Of a stretch of DNA of 64,000 nucleotides, positions 1 through 6,560 are shown in pieces; the stretch's first letter is position 1; the number at the start of each line of letters is the position of its first letter. The translations under genes and the position numbers were made by a program. The stretch spans positions 62,001-126,000 of the forward strand of contig NZ_WQCF01000002.1 of NCBI RefSeq assembly GCF_013032455.1, read 5' to 3'. This DNA is from Ruegeria atlantica (GTDB lineage: Bacteria; Pseudomonadota; Alphaproteobacteria; Rhodobacterales; Rhodobacteraceae). The notes under the pieces were generated by a model that was not told where the DNA came from, did no database searches, and worked only from the letters and a program-made list of their open reading frames with translations.

Positions 1-8
1 AAGGGGCT

Positions 9-650
9 TTATGGACTTGGCAGCCGATCACATACGTCTGTAGTGTTCCAAGTCGCTTCAACTGCAACGATACCGGCTGCACTTGCCGAGGCCTTAATTT
101 CATTTGGCCGTACTGGTAAATTGCAAGCGCCCTTCAAGGCCATCATCATCGCTTCCATTAGCTTCTCTTGAATGTCCGAAACCTTCGACCCTAAGGAAAA
201 TGCTGCTGGAACGGGTTCGATGTTTCCACCAGATTGAAAAACATACCCGGGAACCCCAGCGACATCCGGAACAGCCATGAAATCCACCTTACCGGGTCCT
301 GCCATTGATCTATACACGGACCATGAGACGTCCGGCGTTGCTGGCAACGTCTGAGCCACATCTTCGTTGGTCCAGCCCTGCGCCACCATTTCGTCGGTGA
401 GAACTTTGGGAGTTAAGCCGCCACCCGCCTTTAGCCACGACCTATTGTCGTAAGTGAACTCGGTGACGGTGTCTAAACTGTCCGCCATCATTTCAGTAAT
501 CAGAGTATCACCTTCAACGCCAGTAAGACCGTCGTCAGTCATAGGGTTGATCACGCCATCAAACGTATCCGCATTTAGCTTTTGAGCGTACAATTCAGAC
601 GCTTGAAAAACGCTCAAGACTAAAGCGGTTCCTAAAAAGAGCCTCATCAC
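9..650 (-). CDS. Secreted protein of unknown function
   Basis: I do not recognise this 213-residue protein. The N-terminus (MMRLFLGTALVLSVFQASELYAQKL) reads as a Sec signal peptide: a short basic start, a hydrophobic core at about residues 4-16, and a plausible cleavage after the Ala of ELYA near residue 22, so the mature protein is probably periplasmic or exported. The mature part is acidic, has two cysteines near the C-terminus (GACNLP and TDVCDR) that could form a disulfide, and shows no enzyme motif I can name. The start is supported by GGGGAA just upstream. It is the leftmost gene and points out of the window, so its operon partners are not visible. It probably belongs to the tRNA-Thr island. 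Confidence 0.7.
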   Translation of the reverse strand: MMRLFLGTALVLSVFQASELYAQKLNADTFDGVINPMTDDGLTGVEGDTLITEMMADSLDTVTEFTYDNRSWLKAGGGLTPKVLTDEMVAQGWTNEDVAQTLPATPDVSWSVYRSMAGPGKVDFMAVPDVAGVPGYVFQSGGNIEPVPAAFSLGSKVSDIQEKLMEAMMMALKGACNLPVRPNEIKASASAAGIVAVEATWNTTDVCDRLPSP

Positions 651-972
651 AATTCCCCAAGAAAAATCCTAGTAACATCCTCACTTTACGCAAAAAAAAT
701 TTCTGCCGTCTATTGGAAAAGGCCCGATATTCGACTGTGGTATTTTCAACATGAGCAAGTGCCTAAATATTTTGGCAAAAAAATCTGACTGCCCGAGATT
801 ATAAATAGTGCCGCGCAGGCCCCCCGGTGGGGCCACCTCAGGACCAACTCTCTCCAACTGCGGGAAGTCCCCTTTAGCGCAATAAAAACAATGGGTTGAC
901 GAGTGCCTCGGCATGAATCATCTACACGTTGCATCGTGTTGGTGCAGCACTACCAAGAATAGGAATAGTAGA
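651..972. other. Intergenic region with a GC-rich inverted repeat
   Basis: I see no convincing gene here. The stretch is AT-rich up to about 810 and then holds an imperfect inverted repeat, GGCCCCCCGGTGGGGCC at 818-834. No T-run follows it on either strand, so it is more likely a protein-binding or cruciform element than a terminator. Confidence 0.4.
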
Positions 973-1140
973 ATGATCGTCTTTGACTTTTGCGTCGGCC
1001 CCTTTGACTTGCTCATCGAGCGTGAGACCCGTTCAGTCCCCTTTAAGGTGACCCGTGAGGGACCCGGTGAGGTGTTCCTTGATGTTGGACGTTACGCCCT
1101 GACGTTCACGAACCACAGAAGATGCCCTAAGGCGTCCTGA
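973..1140 (+). CDS. Possible small protein (55 aa), unknown
   Basis: This is a short reading frame with an AGGA eight bases before the ATG. The product (MIVFDFCVGPFDLLIERE...) has a protein-like composition with alternating hydrophobic and charged residues, and no motif I recognise. An in-frame ATG exists at 913, but the sequence before 973 looks non-coding and the ribosome site favours 973. It stands alone between the secreted protein and the serine recombinase. It may equally be a chance frame. Confidence 0.35.
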   Translation: MIVFDFCVGPFDLLIERETRSVPFKVTREGPGEVFLDVGRYALTFTNHRRCPKAS

Positions 1141-1214
1141 GCGCATGGGTCTCATTTGACCGGAGTGTAACAAGACATGTGCCAACCCCGCTTTTCTGTC
1201 TCGTTTAAGTAGGG

Positions 1215-1270
1215 TTGACAATTAAAGTACACTTTCTTAGTTAACCTTAAAAGTTAAACGATACACTTTC
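1215..1270 (+). promoter_or_regulatory. Serine recombinase promoter region with nested repeats
   Basis: TTGACA at 1215-1220 is a perfect -35 box; the -10 box 17 bases on is weak. The following 50 bases are dense in repeats: AAAGT-AC-ACTTT (1224-1235), TTAAC-N7-GTTAA (1241-1257), and a direct repeat of TACACTTTC at 1228-1236 and 1262-1270, which ends 12 bases before the recombinase start. This could be an autoregulatory operator or part of a resolvase crossover site. The repeats are directly visible; the function is inferred. Confidence 0.5.
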
Positions 1271-1282
1271 GGAGACCGGCAC

Positions 1283-1834
1283 ATGCTCATCGGATACGCG
1301 CGGACGTCTACAGCAGACCAGATCGCAGGCTTTGAGGCCCAGCAGCGTGAGTTGAAAGACCATGGTTGTGAGAAGGTGTTTGCTGAGCAGGTCAGCAGTG
1401 TGAAGCAGAGGGACCAGCTTGAGGCCGCCATAGACTTTGCCCGTGACGGGGACACTTTGGTCGTCACGAAGCTGGACCGTCTAGCGCGCTCGGTCCCTGA
1501 CCTCGTCGATATACGCAAGCGGCTTTCAAGCAAAGGCGTTCAACTGCACATCATGAACATGCCCATGATGAACGACAGTGCCACTGCACAGATGCTTGAG
1601 ACCATCCTCGGGGCTGTTGCTCAGTTTGAACGTGAGGTGATGCTTGAAAGGCAGCGTGAAGGGATTGCAAAGGCCAAGGCCGAGGGGAAATTCAAAGGAC
1701 GCCCCGCCATGGATGAGAAGAAGGCAACCGCCATTCGTGAAGCGTTCCAGAAAGGCAAGAAGCCGACCCAGATTGCAAGGGACTTCAATGTCAGCAGAGC
1801 CACGGTTTACAGGCTGGCCAAAGAGACGGCTTGA
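1283..1834 (+). CDS. Small serine recombinase (resolvase/invertase family)
   Basis: This 183-residue site-specific recombinase has the normal length for the resolvase/invertase group. The N-terminal catalytic domain starts LIGYARTSTADQ, with the nucleophilic Ser at about residue 9. The conserved arginine cluster LDRLARS lies near residue 70 and the helix-E region AQFEREVMLERQREGI near 115. The C-terminus from about 140 is a Hin-type helix-turn-helix (PTQIARDFNVSRATVYRL). It should cut and rejoin DNA at short paired sites through a phosphoserine intermediate. The upstream region carries nested repeats, and a degenerate tandem repeat array begins 11 bases after the stop codon; both are candidate recognition sites. 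GGAGA precedes the start. Confidence 0.93.
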   Translation: MLIGYARTSTADQIAGFEAQQRELKDHGCEKVFAEQVSSVKQRDQLEAAIDFARDGDTLVVTKLDRLARSVPDLVDIRKRLSSKGVQLHIMNMPMMNDSATAQMLETILGAVAQFEREVMLERQREGIAKAKAEGKFKGRPAMDEKKATAIREAFQKGKKPTQIARDFNVSRATVYRLAKETA

Positions 1835-1844
1835 GGACGAAACT

Positions 1845-2090
1845 CAATTCACCCACATACATGCAGAAAGAAAGCGGTCACTTAGCAACTGTCATCGCTC
1901 ATACAAGCAGAAACCAATTAACCCCCATACATGCCGTACAGAACGCTCGTCGTGCGGCGGTAGTCAACCCTCATACAAGCCCGAATAGAACGCTCCCCGG
2001 TGGCTCGAAGTCATCGCTCATAATAGCCCTACCTAACGGCCAGCTTGGGTCAATTCACCCCCACTATAGCAGTACACAGAATGTTCGAAT
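1845..2090 (+). repeat. Degenerate tandem repeat array (about 47-bp unit)
   Basis: Six related units begin at 1845, 1891, 1915, 1963, 2010 and 2051, giving spacings of 46, 24, 48, 47 and 41 bases. Each starts GTCAW or CAATT, then CCC, then a core close to CATACAAGC. The longer units continue with AGAACGCTC about 10 bases further on (seen at 1941 and 1986). The unit at 1891 is about half length. An open frame runs through it (1831-2157), but its only regularity is the repeat, so I treat it as non-coding. The array lies directly after the serine recombinase. Iterons, a partition site, transposon-end binding sites or recombinase accessory sites are all possible. Confidence 0.7.
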
Positions 2091-2370
2091 TGCCTCGTTT
2101 CATGGAACTGCGAGGCGATGTCAGCATGGCGTTATAAGCGACCGACAGGAAGACTGATAGCAGACCATCTGTGGCGGGGCTTAGGTCCCGTCAGATCATT
2201 TCGGCGTGCCTGTGCATCAGGGCGTTATCGATTGAAAACCCACCTTGCACACAATGGAGCAAACGGAGGGGTCCTCTGGTGGCCTGCCGGAGAATATCCA
2301 CCCCAGAAAAACCCACCCTTGCCCTTATAGTTATACTTACCACCCATCCCCAACATCTACGGAGATCAAC

Positions 2371-3150
2371 ATGCGAACCGATGCTATCGGCAGACCATTG
2401 TTCGACGAAAATTCGTTCAATCACGTCACTCTCATCTTCAACGATCTTCTGATCGACAATCATTCAATCAACGTCATCACGTCAGGCGGTAGAAAGTGGT
2501 TATATGCACCCGACGCCCTGTCTGCTGCTGGTGTGCCTGAGGCAAAGTCAGGCGGGTACAGTAAGACCATTGGCCGTATTCATAACATGGATAAAGTGAA
2601 GATCGCAGAAACCCCGTTTTCATTCGATGACAAGCGAAAGGATAGGGGGTCGCTCATCTCACCATGTGCCATCACAGAATTGTTGCACAAGACCAGCAGA
2701 GGGCGAAACCCTATCGCAACACTTGGCTTTGTAGAATGGATGAATGAGCATGTGCTGGAGGGACAATCAGCGGAGCATTGGTCTCCCCAAAAACCACGCA
2801 GCCTTGAACCGGTATTCCGCAAAACCAAACTACCTCAGCCACCCCAAGACACCACTGAACGCGACCCCTTGGCACCCATCGGTCTATACAGATGGACGAA
2901 TGATAATCGTCCTTTAGGTGGTGACGAGGTGCAGTTTTGCCTCTGTCAGAAAAAAACATGCCGTTGTCGTCTCATGGAGCTAAAGCCATACGTCCACAAG
3001 GGCGATGACGTCGTTGACGTCTATGACGACTTTGAACCAGCTACAGTATGGCCAAAGGTCTGGGCCAAGGTGTCCCGTGAAGGTGCCCGAGCTGACTATT
3101 TCAACGTGACCCCAATGGGACCATTCGGCCACCACCAGCAACAACATTAG
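2371..3150 (+). CDS. BRO-N-like / phage antirepressor-like protein
   Basis: Residues about 15-130 follow the pattern of the BRO-N domain seen in phage antirepressors: a hydrophobic strand, then INVITSGGRKWLYAPDALSAAGV (compare the usual 'W....D....LG'), a middle region of short basic segments, then LISPCAITELLHKTSRGRNPIATLGFVEWMNEHVL, close to the usual ending 'F..WV..EVL'. I am moderately sure of this match. The C-terminal 130 residues are unrelated and include a cysteine-rich patch (FCLCQKKTCRCRL) that could bind metal. An in-frame start exists at 2245, but GGAGATCAAC just before 2371 and the low-complexity extension favour the later ATG, giving 259 residues. It is followed on the same strand by a ribbon-helix-helix-like protein and an RNase HI. 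Confidence 0.55.
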   Translation: MRTDAIGRPLFDENSFNHVTLIFNDLLIDNHSINVITSGGRKWLYAPDALSAAGVPEAKSGGYSKTIGRIHNMDKVKIAETPFSFDDKRKDRGSLISPCAITELLHKTSRGRNPIATLGFVEWMNEHVLEGQSAEHWSPQKPRSLEPVFRKTKLPQPPQDTTERDPLAPIGLYRWTNDNRPLGGDEVQFCLCQKKTCRCRLMELKPYVHKGDDVVDVYDDFEPATVWPKVWAKVSREGARADYFNVTPMGPFGHHQQQH

Positions 3151-3226
3151 GGTTGCCAAACCAGAGAACCAAGCAGCGATCAGGACGTCCACAACGGGCG
3201 TCTTTATTCATTTTTGGAGAAAGACA

Positions 3227-3538
3227 ATGAAACTGAATGAACAGAACCGCGTAGCCGACAAACGGTTGCGCCGCATCGGCTACGACAAGCGACGAGCGTT
3301 CACGAAACGCCTGAGGTCGACCACACGTGCCCGTCTGGGTCGTGACAAGATCGATGACCAGCTTGCCCCTTGGGCCGACAAACCAAGCCACTGGGCCAGC
3401 ATGAGAGTGCGCCCTGAGGTGGTGGCAGCAGTCAACACTGTGCGGGCACGCATGGTTGAGCAAATGGGTCATGAGGTCTCTCAAAGCGAGGCGCTTTCCC
3501 ATTTAGTTGAACTTGGCGTTCTGACTTTGACCTGCTGA
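3227..3538 (+). CDS. Small basic protein with ribbon-helix-helix-like C-terminus
   Basis: This 103-residue protein has a strongly basic first third (many Arg and Lys, up to about residue 40). The C-terminal half (MRVRPEVVAAVNTVRARMVEQMG...SEALSHLVELG, about residues 58-97) has the shape of a ribbon-helix-helix DNA-binding unit: a short strand, an amphipathic helix, a turn, and a second helix. TTTGGAGAAAG precedes the ATG and supports the start. It sits between the BRO-N-like gene and the RNase HI gene, all on the same strand, and may be an accessory regulator of the island. The fold is inferred from pattern only. Confidence 0.65.
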   Translation: MKLNEQNRVADKRLRRIGYDKRRAFTKRLRSTTRARLGRDKIDDQLAPWADKPSHWASMRVRPEVVAAVNTVRARMVEQMGHEVSQSEALSHLVELGVLTLTC

Positions 3539-3609
3539 GGCAAGACTACGTGCTAACAACGCCCCAAACGAACCCCAAGAACCCACTAACAAACGAAGAA
3601 GAACCCATA

Positions 3610-4086
3610 ATGACAAATACTGAAATCACCATTCACACTGACGGCTCTTGCCTTGGCAATCCCGGTCGAGGCGGATGGGCGGCAACTCTCCGACGATATG
3701 AAGGCGGCAAAGAGATCAAGAAGCGGTCCATCCATGGCGCTACCAAACACACCACCAACAACAGGATGGAAATGACAGCCGCCATACAGGGGCTCAAAAA
3801 GATCAAGAAAAACGAGAAAGCCGAAATCACCGTCTACTCTGATAGCAGATTGCTCATCCAAGGTATGACTGAATGGCACCATAAATGGCAGACTAACGGC
3901 TGGCGTAAAGCGAGTGGGAAGCCAGTAGAGAACCTCGACCTTTGGGAGGAACTGCTGACGGCCACTGACGGACTGGACGTGCGCTGGGCGTGGGTTCGTG
4001 GCCACGCAGGCGACCCACGGAATGAAGAAGTCGATGGTCTGGCAGTAGCTGCAGCCAACAAAGCAGCGTGTCCTACGGGCCGTTAG
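3610..4086 (+). CDS. rnhA: Ribonuclease HI
   Basis: RNase HI cuts the RNA strand of RNA-DNA hybrids. The 158-residue product matches the usual length of about 155. All acidic active-site positions are visible: Asp in HTDGSCLGNPG near residue 9, Glu in NNRMEMTAA near 48, Asp in YSDSRLLIQG near 70, and the late Asp in EEVDGLA near 144. The flexible-loop His (VRGHAGDPRNEE) is also kept. A frame opens at 3550, but AGAAGAACCC before the ATG at 3610 and homology at TEITIHTDGS favour the shorter form. It lies in a mobile island, away from the housekeeping setting, so it is probably an extra copy serving element replication or hybrid processing. The gene symbol refers to the family. Confidence 0.93.
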   Translation: MTNTEITIHTDGSCLGNPGRGGWAATLRRYEGGKEIKKRSIHGATKHTTNNRMEMTAAIQGLKKIKKNEKAEITVYSDSRLLIQGMTEWHHKWQTNGWRKASGKPVENLDLWEELLTATDGLDVRWAWVRGHAGDPRNEEVDGLAVAAANKAACPTGR

Positions 4087-4108
4087 CTCCCAATCCACTT
4101 CAAGATGT

Positions 4109-4132
4109 CCCCACCTAGGTGGGGCAATTGCC
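4109..4132. repeat. Two overlapping perfect palindromes
   Basis: CCCCACCTAGGTGGGG (4109-4124) is a perfect 16-bp palindrome, and GGCAATTGCC (4123-4132) is a perfect 10-bp palindrome sharing two bases with it. They lie 22 bases after the RNase HI stop and between convergent genes. No T-run follows, so a simple intrinsic terminator is unlikely. A protein-binding site, a recombination site or a bidirectional hairpin fits better. Confidence 0.6.
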
Positions 4133-4183
4133 AATGGCTCAGCCCGCTTTGAAAAAACTTGCTGCTAGCACAAAATGACACTC

Positions 4184-4378
4184 CTAAGACGTGCTTAGAT
4201 GCGCAATTTGGCTGTTACGTTGGTCTTGCCGGGAAGTAAGCTTGTTGAAACTCTCAACTCTGCTTCGATACTCGTCTTTGGCAGTATCGGCTGACACACC
4301 GAGTTCTTCAAGCAGACTATCCAGTTCTTCGCGCGTGAGTTGCTTCTCGCGATCTTTCTGCAATGTCCTGTCCACCAT
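4184..4378 (-). CDS. Small charged protein, partner of the Ntn hydrolase
   Basis: This 64-residue, highly charged, probably helical protein (MVDRTLQKDREKQLTREELDSLLEELG...) has no family I can name. Its ATG is preceded by GGGAGGA, which overlaps the end of the proteasome-like gene; the two coding regions are only 11 bases apart and surely cotranscribed and coupled. The LTREELDSLLEELGVS segment has the look of a small helical protein-interaction motif. Likely roles are a structural partner, inhibitor or substrate adaptor of the upstream hydrolase; this rests on context alone. Confidence 0.7.
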   Translation of the reverse strand: MVDRTLQKDREKQLTREELDSLLEELGVSADTAKDEYRSRVESFNKLTSRQDQRNSQIAHLSTS

Positions 4379-4389
4379 TAGTTCCTCCC

Positions 4390-5643
4390 TTATCGCCTAC
4401 GTTCAAAGAAGCGGCTGTTCAAGCTCGGATCAAAGAAGTGTTTGCGCTTTATCCAGACCAGCCCTTCACTTCGTGTGATGGCCGCCACATCAACAGGACC
4501 GCCTACAGTCTCCGAAGGTTTGGTTACTTTTTCCTTCAAAGATTGCAGATTTATCAGGGTTTCCGCAAGCTCTGCCATCTCATCGACAGGCAATACACCC
4601 AGAACCCGACGCAGTGGAAGCGAGTGTTCAGTCCTTGCATAGTCGAAGATTTTGTCTTTTGAACTCGTAAGGCGCTCACCAATTAGCTCATTAATCTTCC
4701 CTTCTGGAATGGTGCCGCCAGACAGTTCGTTCAAGCTGTCGGAGATTGTTTTTAGTTCCCCAGCAAACGTTTCCTGCATCTTGGCAAAGACATCAAAGCT
4801 TAGGCCAATCTCAAACGTGTCTGTCATAGAACTTTGAGCAAAGGCCGACAGAACAGCTGGAATGTCATGAGTGACTTTTTCAACCTTCTTCCCGGACGCG
4901 ACAAATTTAGTGCCCCAAAGCTTGCAATGCGAATAGGATACCAATTCCGGAAAAACTGAGTGATCTCCAAAACCGGCAAATATCAGGCCAGAGTAGTTGT
5001 TTTCGCGGGCCAACATATTGAGTGCTTGTTTTGTGGCTTCCTCAATGGCCTTGTCGCGGGTGTCTTCGTCTACGTCAGTGATTTGGGCAAACCCCAGCCA
5101 CTTATCGAACTCATTTATCACTTCGTTTTTGGTGGACGCAGTGAGCTCGCCAATCTCGTCATCGCTAAGCTCTGAGTTCTCAACGACAGCTCCTTCGGTT
5201 GCAATATAGGTGTCCACAAAAGTTGAAAAATCTAGCGTGTCGTCTTCTTGGCGCTGCTTATTGAAGCCAAAAACCATAGGTATCACTGCGGTTCCAACTT
5301 GCTGAACAAAGCCTGACCGCCGAATTTCGTCTGGGAACAGCCGTTGCGAAGCGTTCACCCATTCGATGAACTCATCAGCAAATCCCTCAACAGTGTTGAA
5401 GGACTTATCGGCAAGTTCCTTCCTGAACTCCTTGATCGTAACTTCCCAAGGCACATTCAAGAGGCTGGCCGAGTTGTAAATCATCAATCCAACCGAATGG
5501 GCTTCGGAGAGTTGGAAAATCTTGTTAGCACCTTTGAAGTAGCGCTTCTCGGCTCCGTTTTGGCCGTAGTACTCGACGGTTGTCGCACTATCGGCGGCCA
5601 AAACCACCGAAATGCTATTCATAAGACATACCTCGGAGGTCAT
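4390..5643 (-). CDS. Proteasome-like N-terminal-nucleophile hydrolase
   Basis: The first 80 residues resemble proteasome beta/HslV chains: VVLAADSATT corresponds to the block holding catalytic Asp17, and NKIFQL to the K-K-L-F-x-I block holding Lys33, here shifted by about seven residues. If translation starts at 5643 and the initiator Met is removed, Thr2 lies exactly 16 residues before the Asp, the same Thr1-Asp17 spacing as in HslV and proteasome beta subunits. This start has AGGTG seven bases upstream. The next ATG (5622) also has a good site (GAGG) but would delete the Thr. At 417 residues it is about twice the usual length; the C-terminal half is helical and acidic and matches nothing I recognise. 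It forms a unit with the 64-residue gene downstream. The reaction is presumed peptide or amide hydrolysis; the substrate is unknown. Confidence 0.75.
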   Translation of the reverse strand: MTSEVCLMNSISVVLAADSATTVEYYGQNGAEKRYFKGANKIFQLSEAHSVGLMIYNSASLLNVPWEVTIKEFRKELADKSFNTVEGFADEFIEWVNASQRLFPDEIRRSGFVQQVGTAVIPMVFGFNKQRQEDDTLDFSTFVDTYIATEGAVVENSELSDDEIGELTASTKNEVINEFDKWLGFAQITDVDEDTRDKAIEEATKQALNMLARENNYSGLIFAGFGDHSVFPELVSYSHCKLWGTKFVASGKKVEKVTHDIPAVLSAFAQSSMTDTFEIGLSFDVFAKMQETFAGELKTISDSLNELSGGTIPEGKINELIGERLTSSKDKIFDYARTEHSLPLRRVLGVLPVDEMAELAETLINLQSLKEKVTKPSETVGGPVDVAAITRSEGLVWIKRKHFFDPSLNSRFFERRR

Positions 5644-5858
5644 TTAGTTACACCTACTATATTAAGGGCATTACAATCCAATGGCATCAATATGTCGGAG
5701 TTTCATTCGAGTTTCCATAGGAATTAAGGACGCTCACTTGCATCAGATCGCGCTTCCTGTTTCGCCAATGTTGAACAGCCGCAATCTTAGATGGGGACCC
5801 TAAGCTACAGGCACAGCGAACTCCCGCTATCCGACGCCTCTCGCTCTATCCGGCATGG

Positions 5859-6398
5859 CTACAATGCCAACCCCATTACATCTGTGACACCCCACGCCAT
5901 ACATTCGGCGGGCTTTGTGTCTTCGTGTTCACAAAAACCCAAGTTTTCTAGTTGTTCGCTTTCTAAGTCAGGCAGTTCCACCCGAAAATCGGCTTCGTTT
6001 AGCGGGTCTATCCAAATGGCTGTTTCAGCGGAAACCTCCTGTTCTTTGCCTTCCTTGTCATAGATGCTGACAGAGATTTGTATCCAAGTAGTCACGTGGT
6101 CTGGTGTCTTGTTTTGAAGAACTCCGCCCCAACTCACAATTCGCTCGTCCAAACGTGGCCCTGCGCGACCTGTGGCATGATCATTGTGAAACAGGTGCTT
6201 TTGAAAGGTTGTCACGCAGGTTGCCTTAATAGCGTCGTTGGAAAGAAGCTCGCTGTCGGAATATGACATGCAAGTTTCAACACCTCTCAAAGTGCCTAGG
6301 TTGAACGCCTCGTTTATTGCTCTCTGAACTGGCTTAACGCCAACAACCATAGCCAATACAAGACATACCAGCCCCCCAATAATATAATTCTTTGTCAA
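5859..6398 (-). CDS. Membrane-anchored protein of unknown function
   Basis: This 179-residue protein has one N-terminal membrane segment (YIIGGLVCLVLAMVVGV, about residues 5-21) followed by an extracytoplasmic-type soluble domain with four to five cysteines (ETCMS, KATCV, GFCEHEDTKPAECMAW), suggesting disulfides. I do not recognise the domain. The start codon is TTG, preceded by GGAG at good spacing; no ATG is available nearby. It lies between the integrase and the proteasome-like gene, all on the minus strand, with a gap of about 215 bases before the latter, so it may be a separate transcript. Confidence 0.65.
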   Translation of the reverse strand: MTKNYIIGGLVCLVLAMVVGVKPVQRAINEAFNLGTLRGVETCMSYSDSELLSNDAIKATCVTTFQKHLFHNDHATGRAGPRLDERIVSWGGVLQNKTPDHVTTWIQISVSIYDKEGKEQEVSAETAIWIDPLNEADFRVELPDLESEQLENLGFCEHEDTKPAECMAWGVTDVMGLAL

Positions 6399-6560
6399 GA
6401 CTAACTCCGTTAATTTTCCGTTCAGCGTCGCATGTTACGCTGAAACGCTCTACTTTCTTCTAGTAGAAATTCCTGGCATTTTTTCGACTAAAACGAATAG
6501 TTTCAGTTGGAAAGACTGAAAGCCTGTTTCATCTTTTGTTTGGCTGAACTCCCAATATCC

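Noticed and set aside
1845..2090. CRISPR array
   Set aside because: Units are degenerate, vary in spacing from 24 to 48 bases, and there are no unique spacers between constant repeats; no cas genes are near.
1831..2157. Protein-coding reading of the repeat array
   Set aside because: The frame has no ribosome site, and its only internal regularity follows the DNA repeat, which is not a multiple of three.
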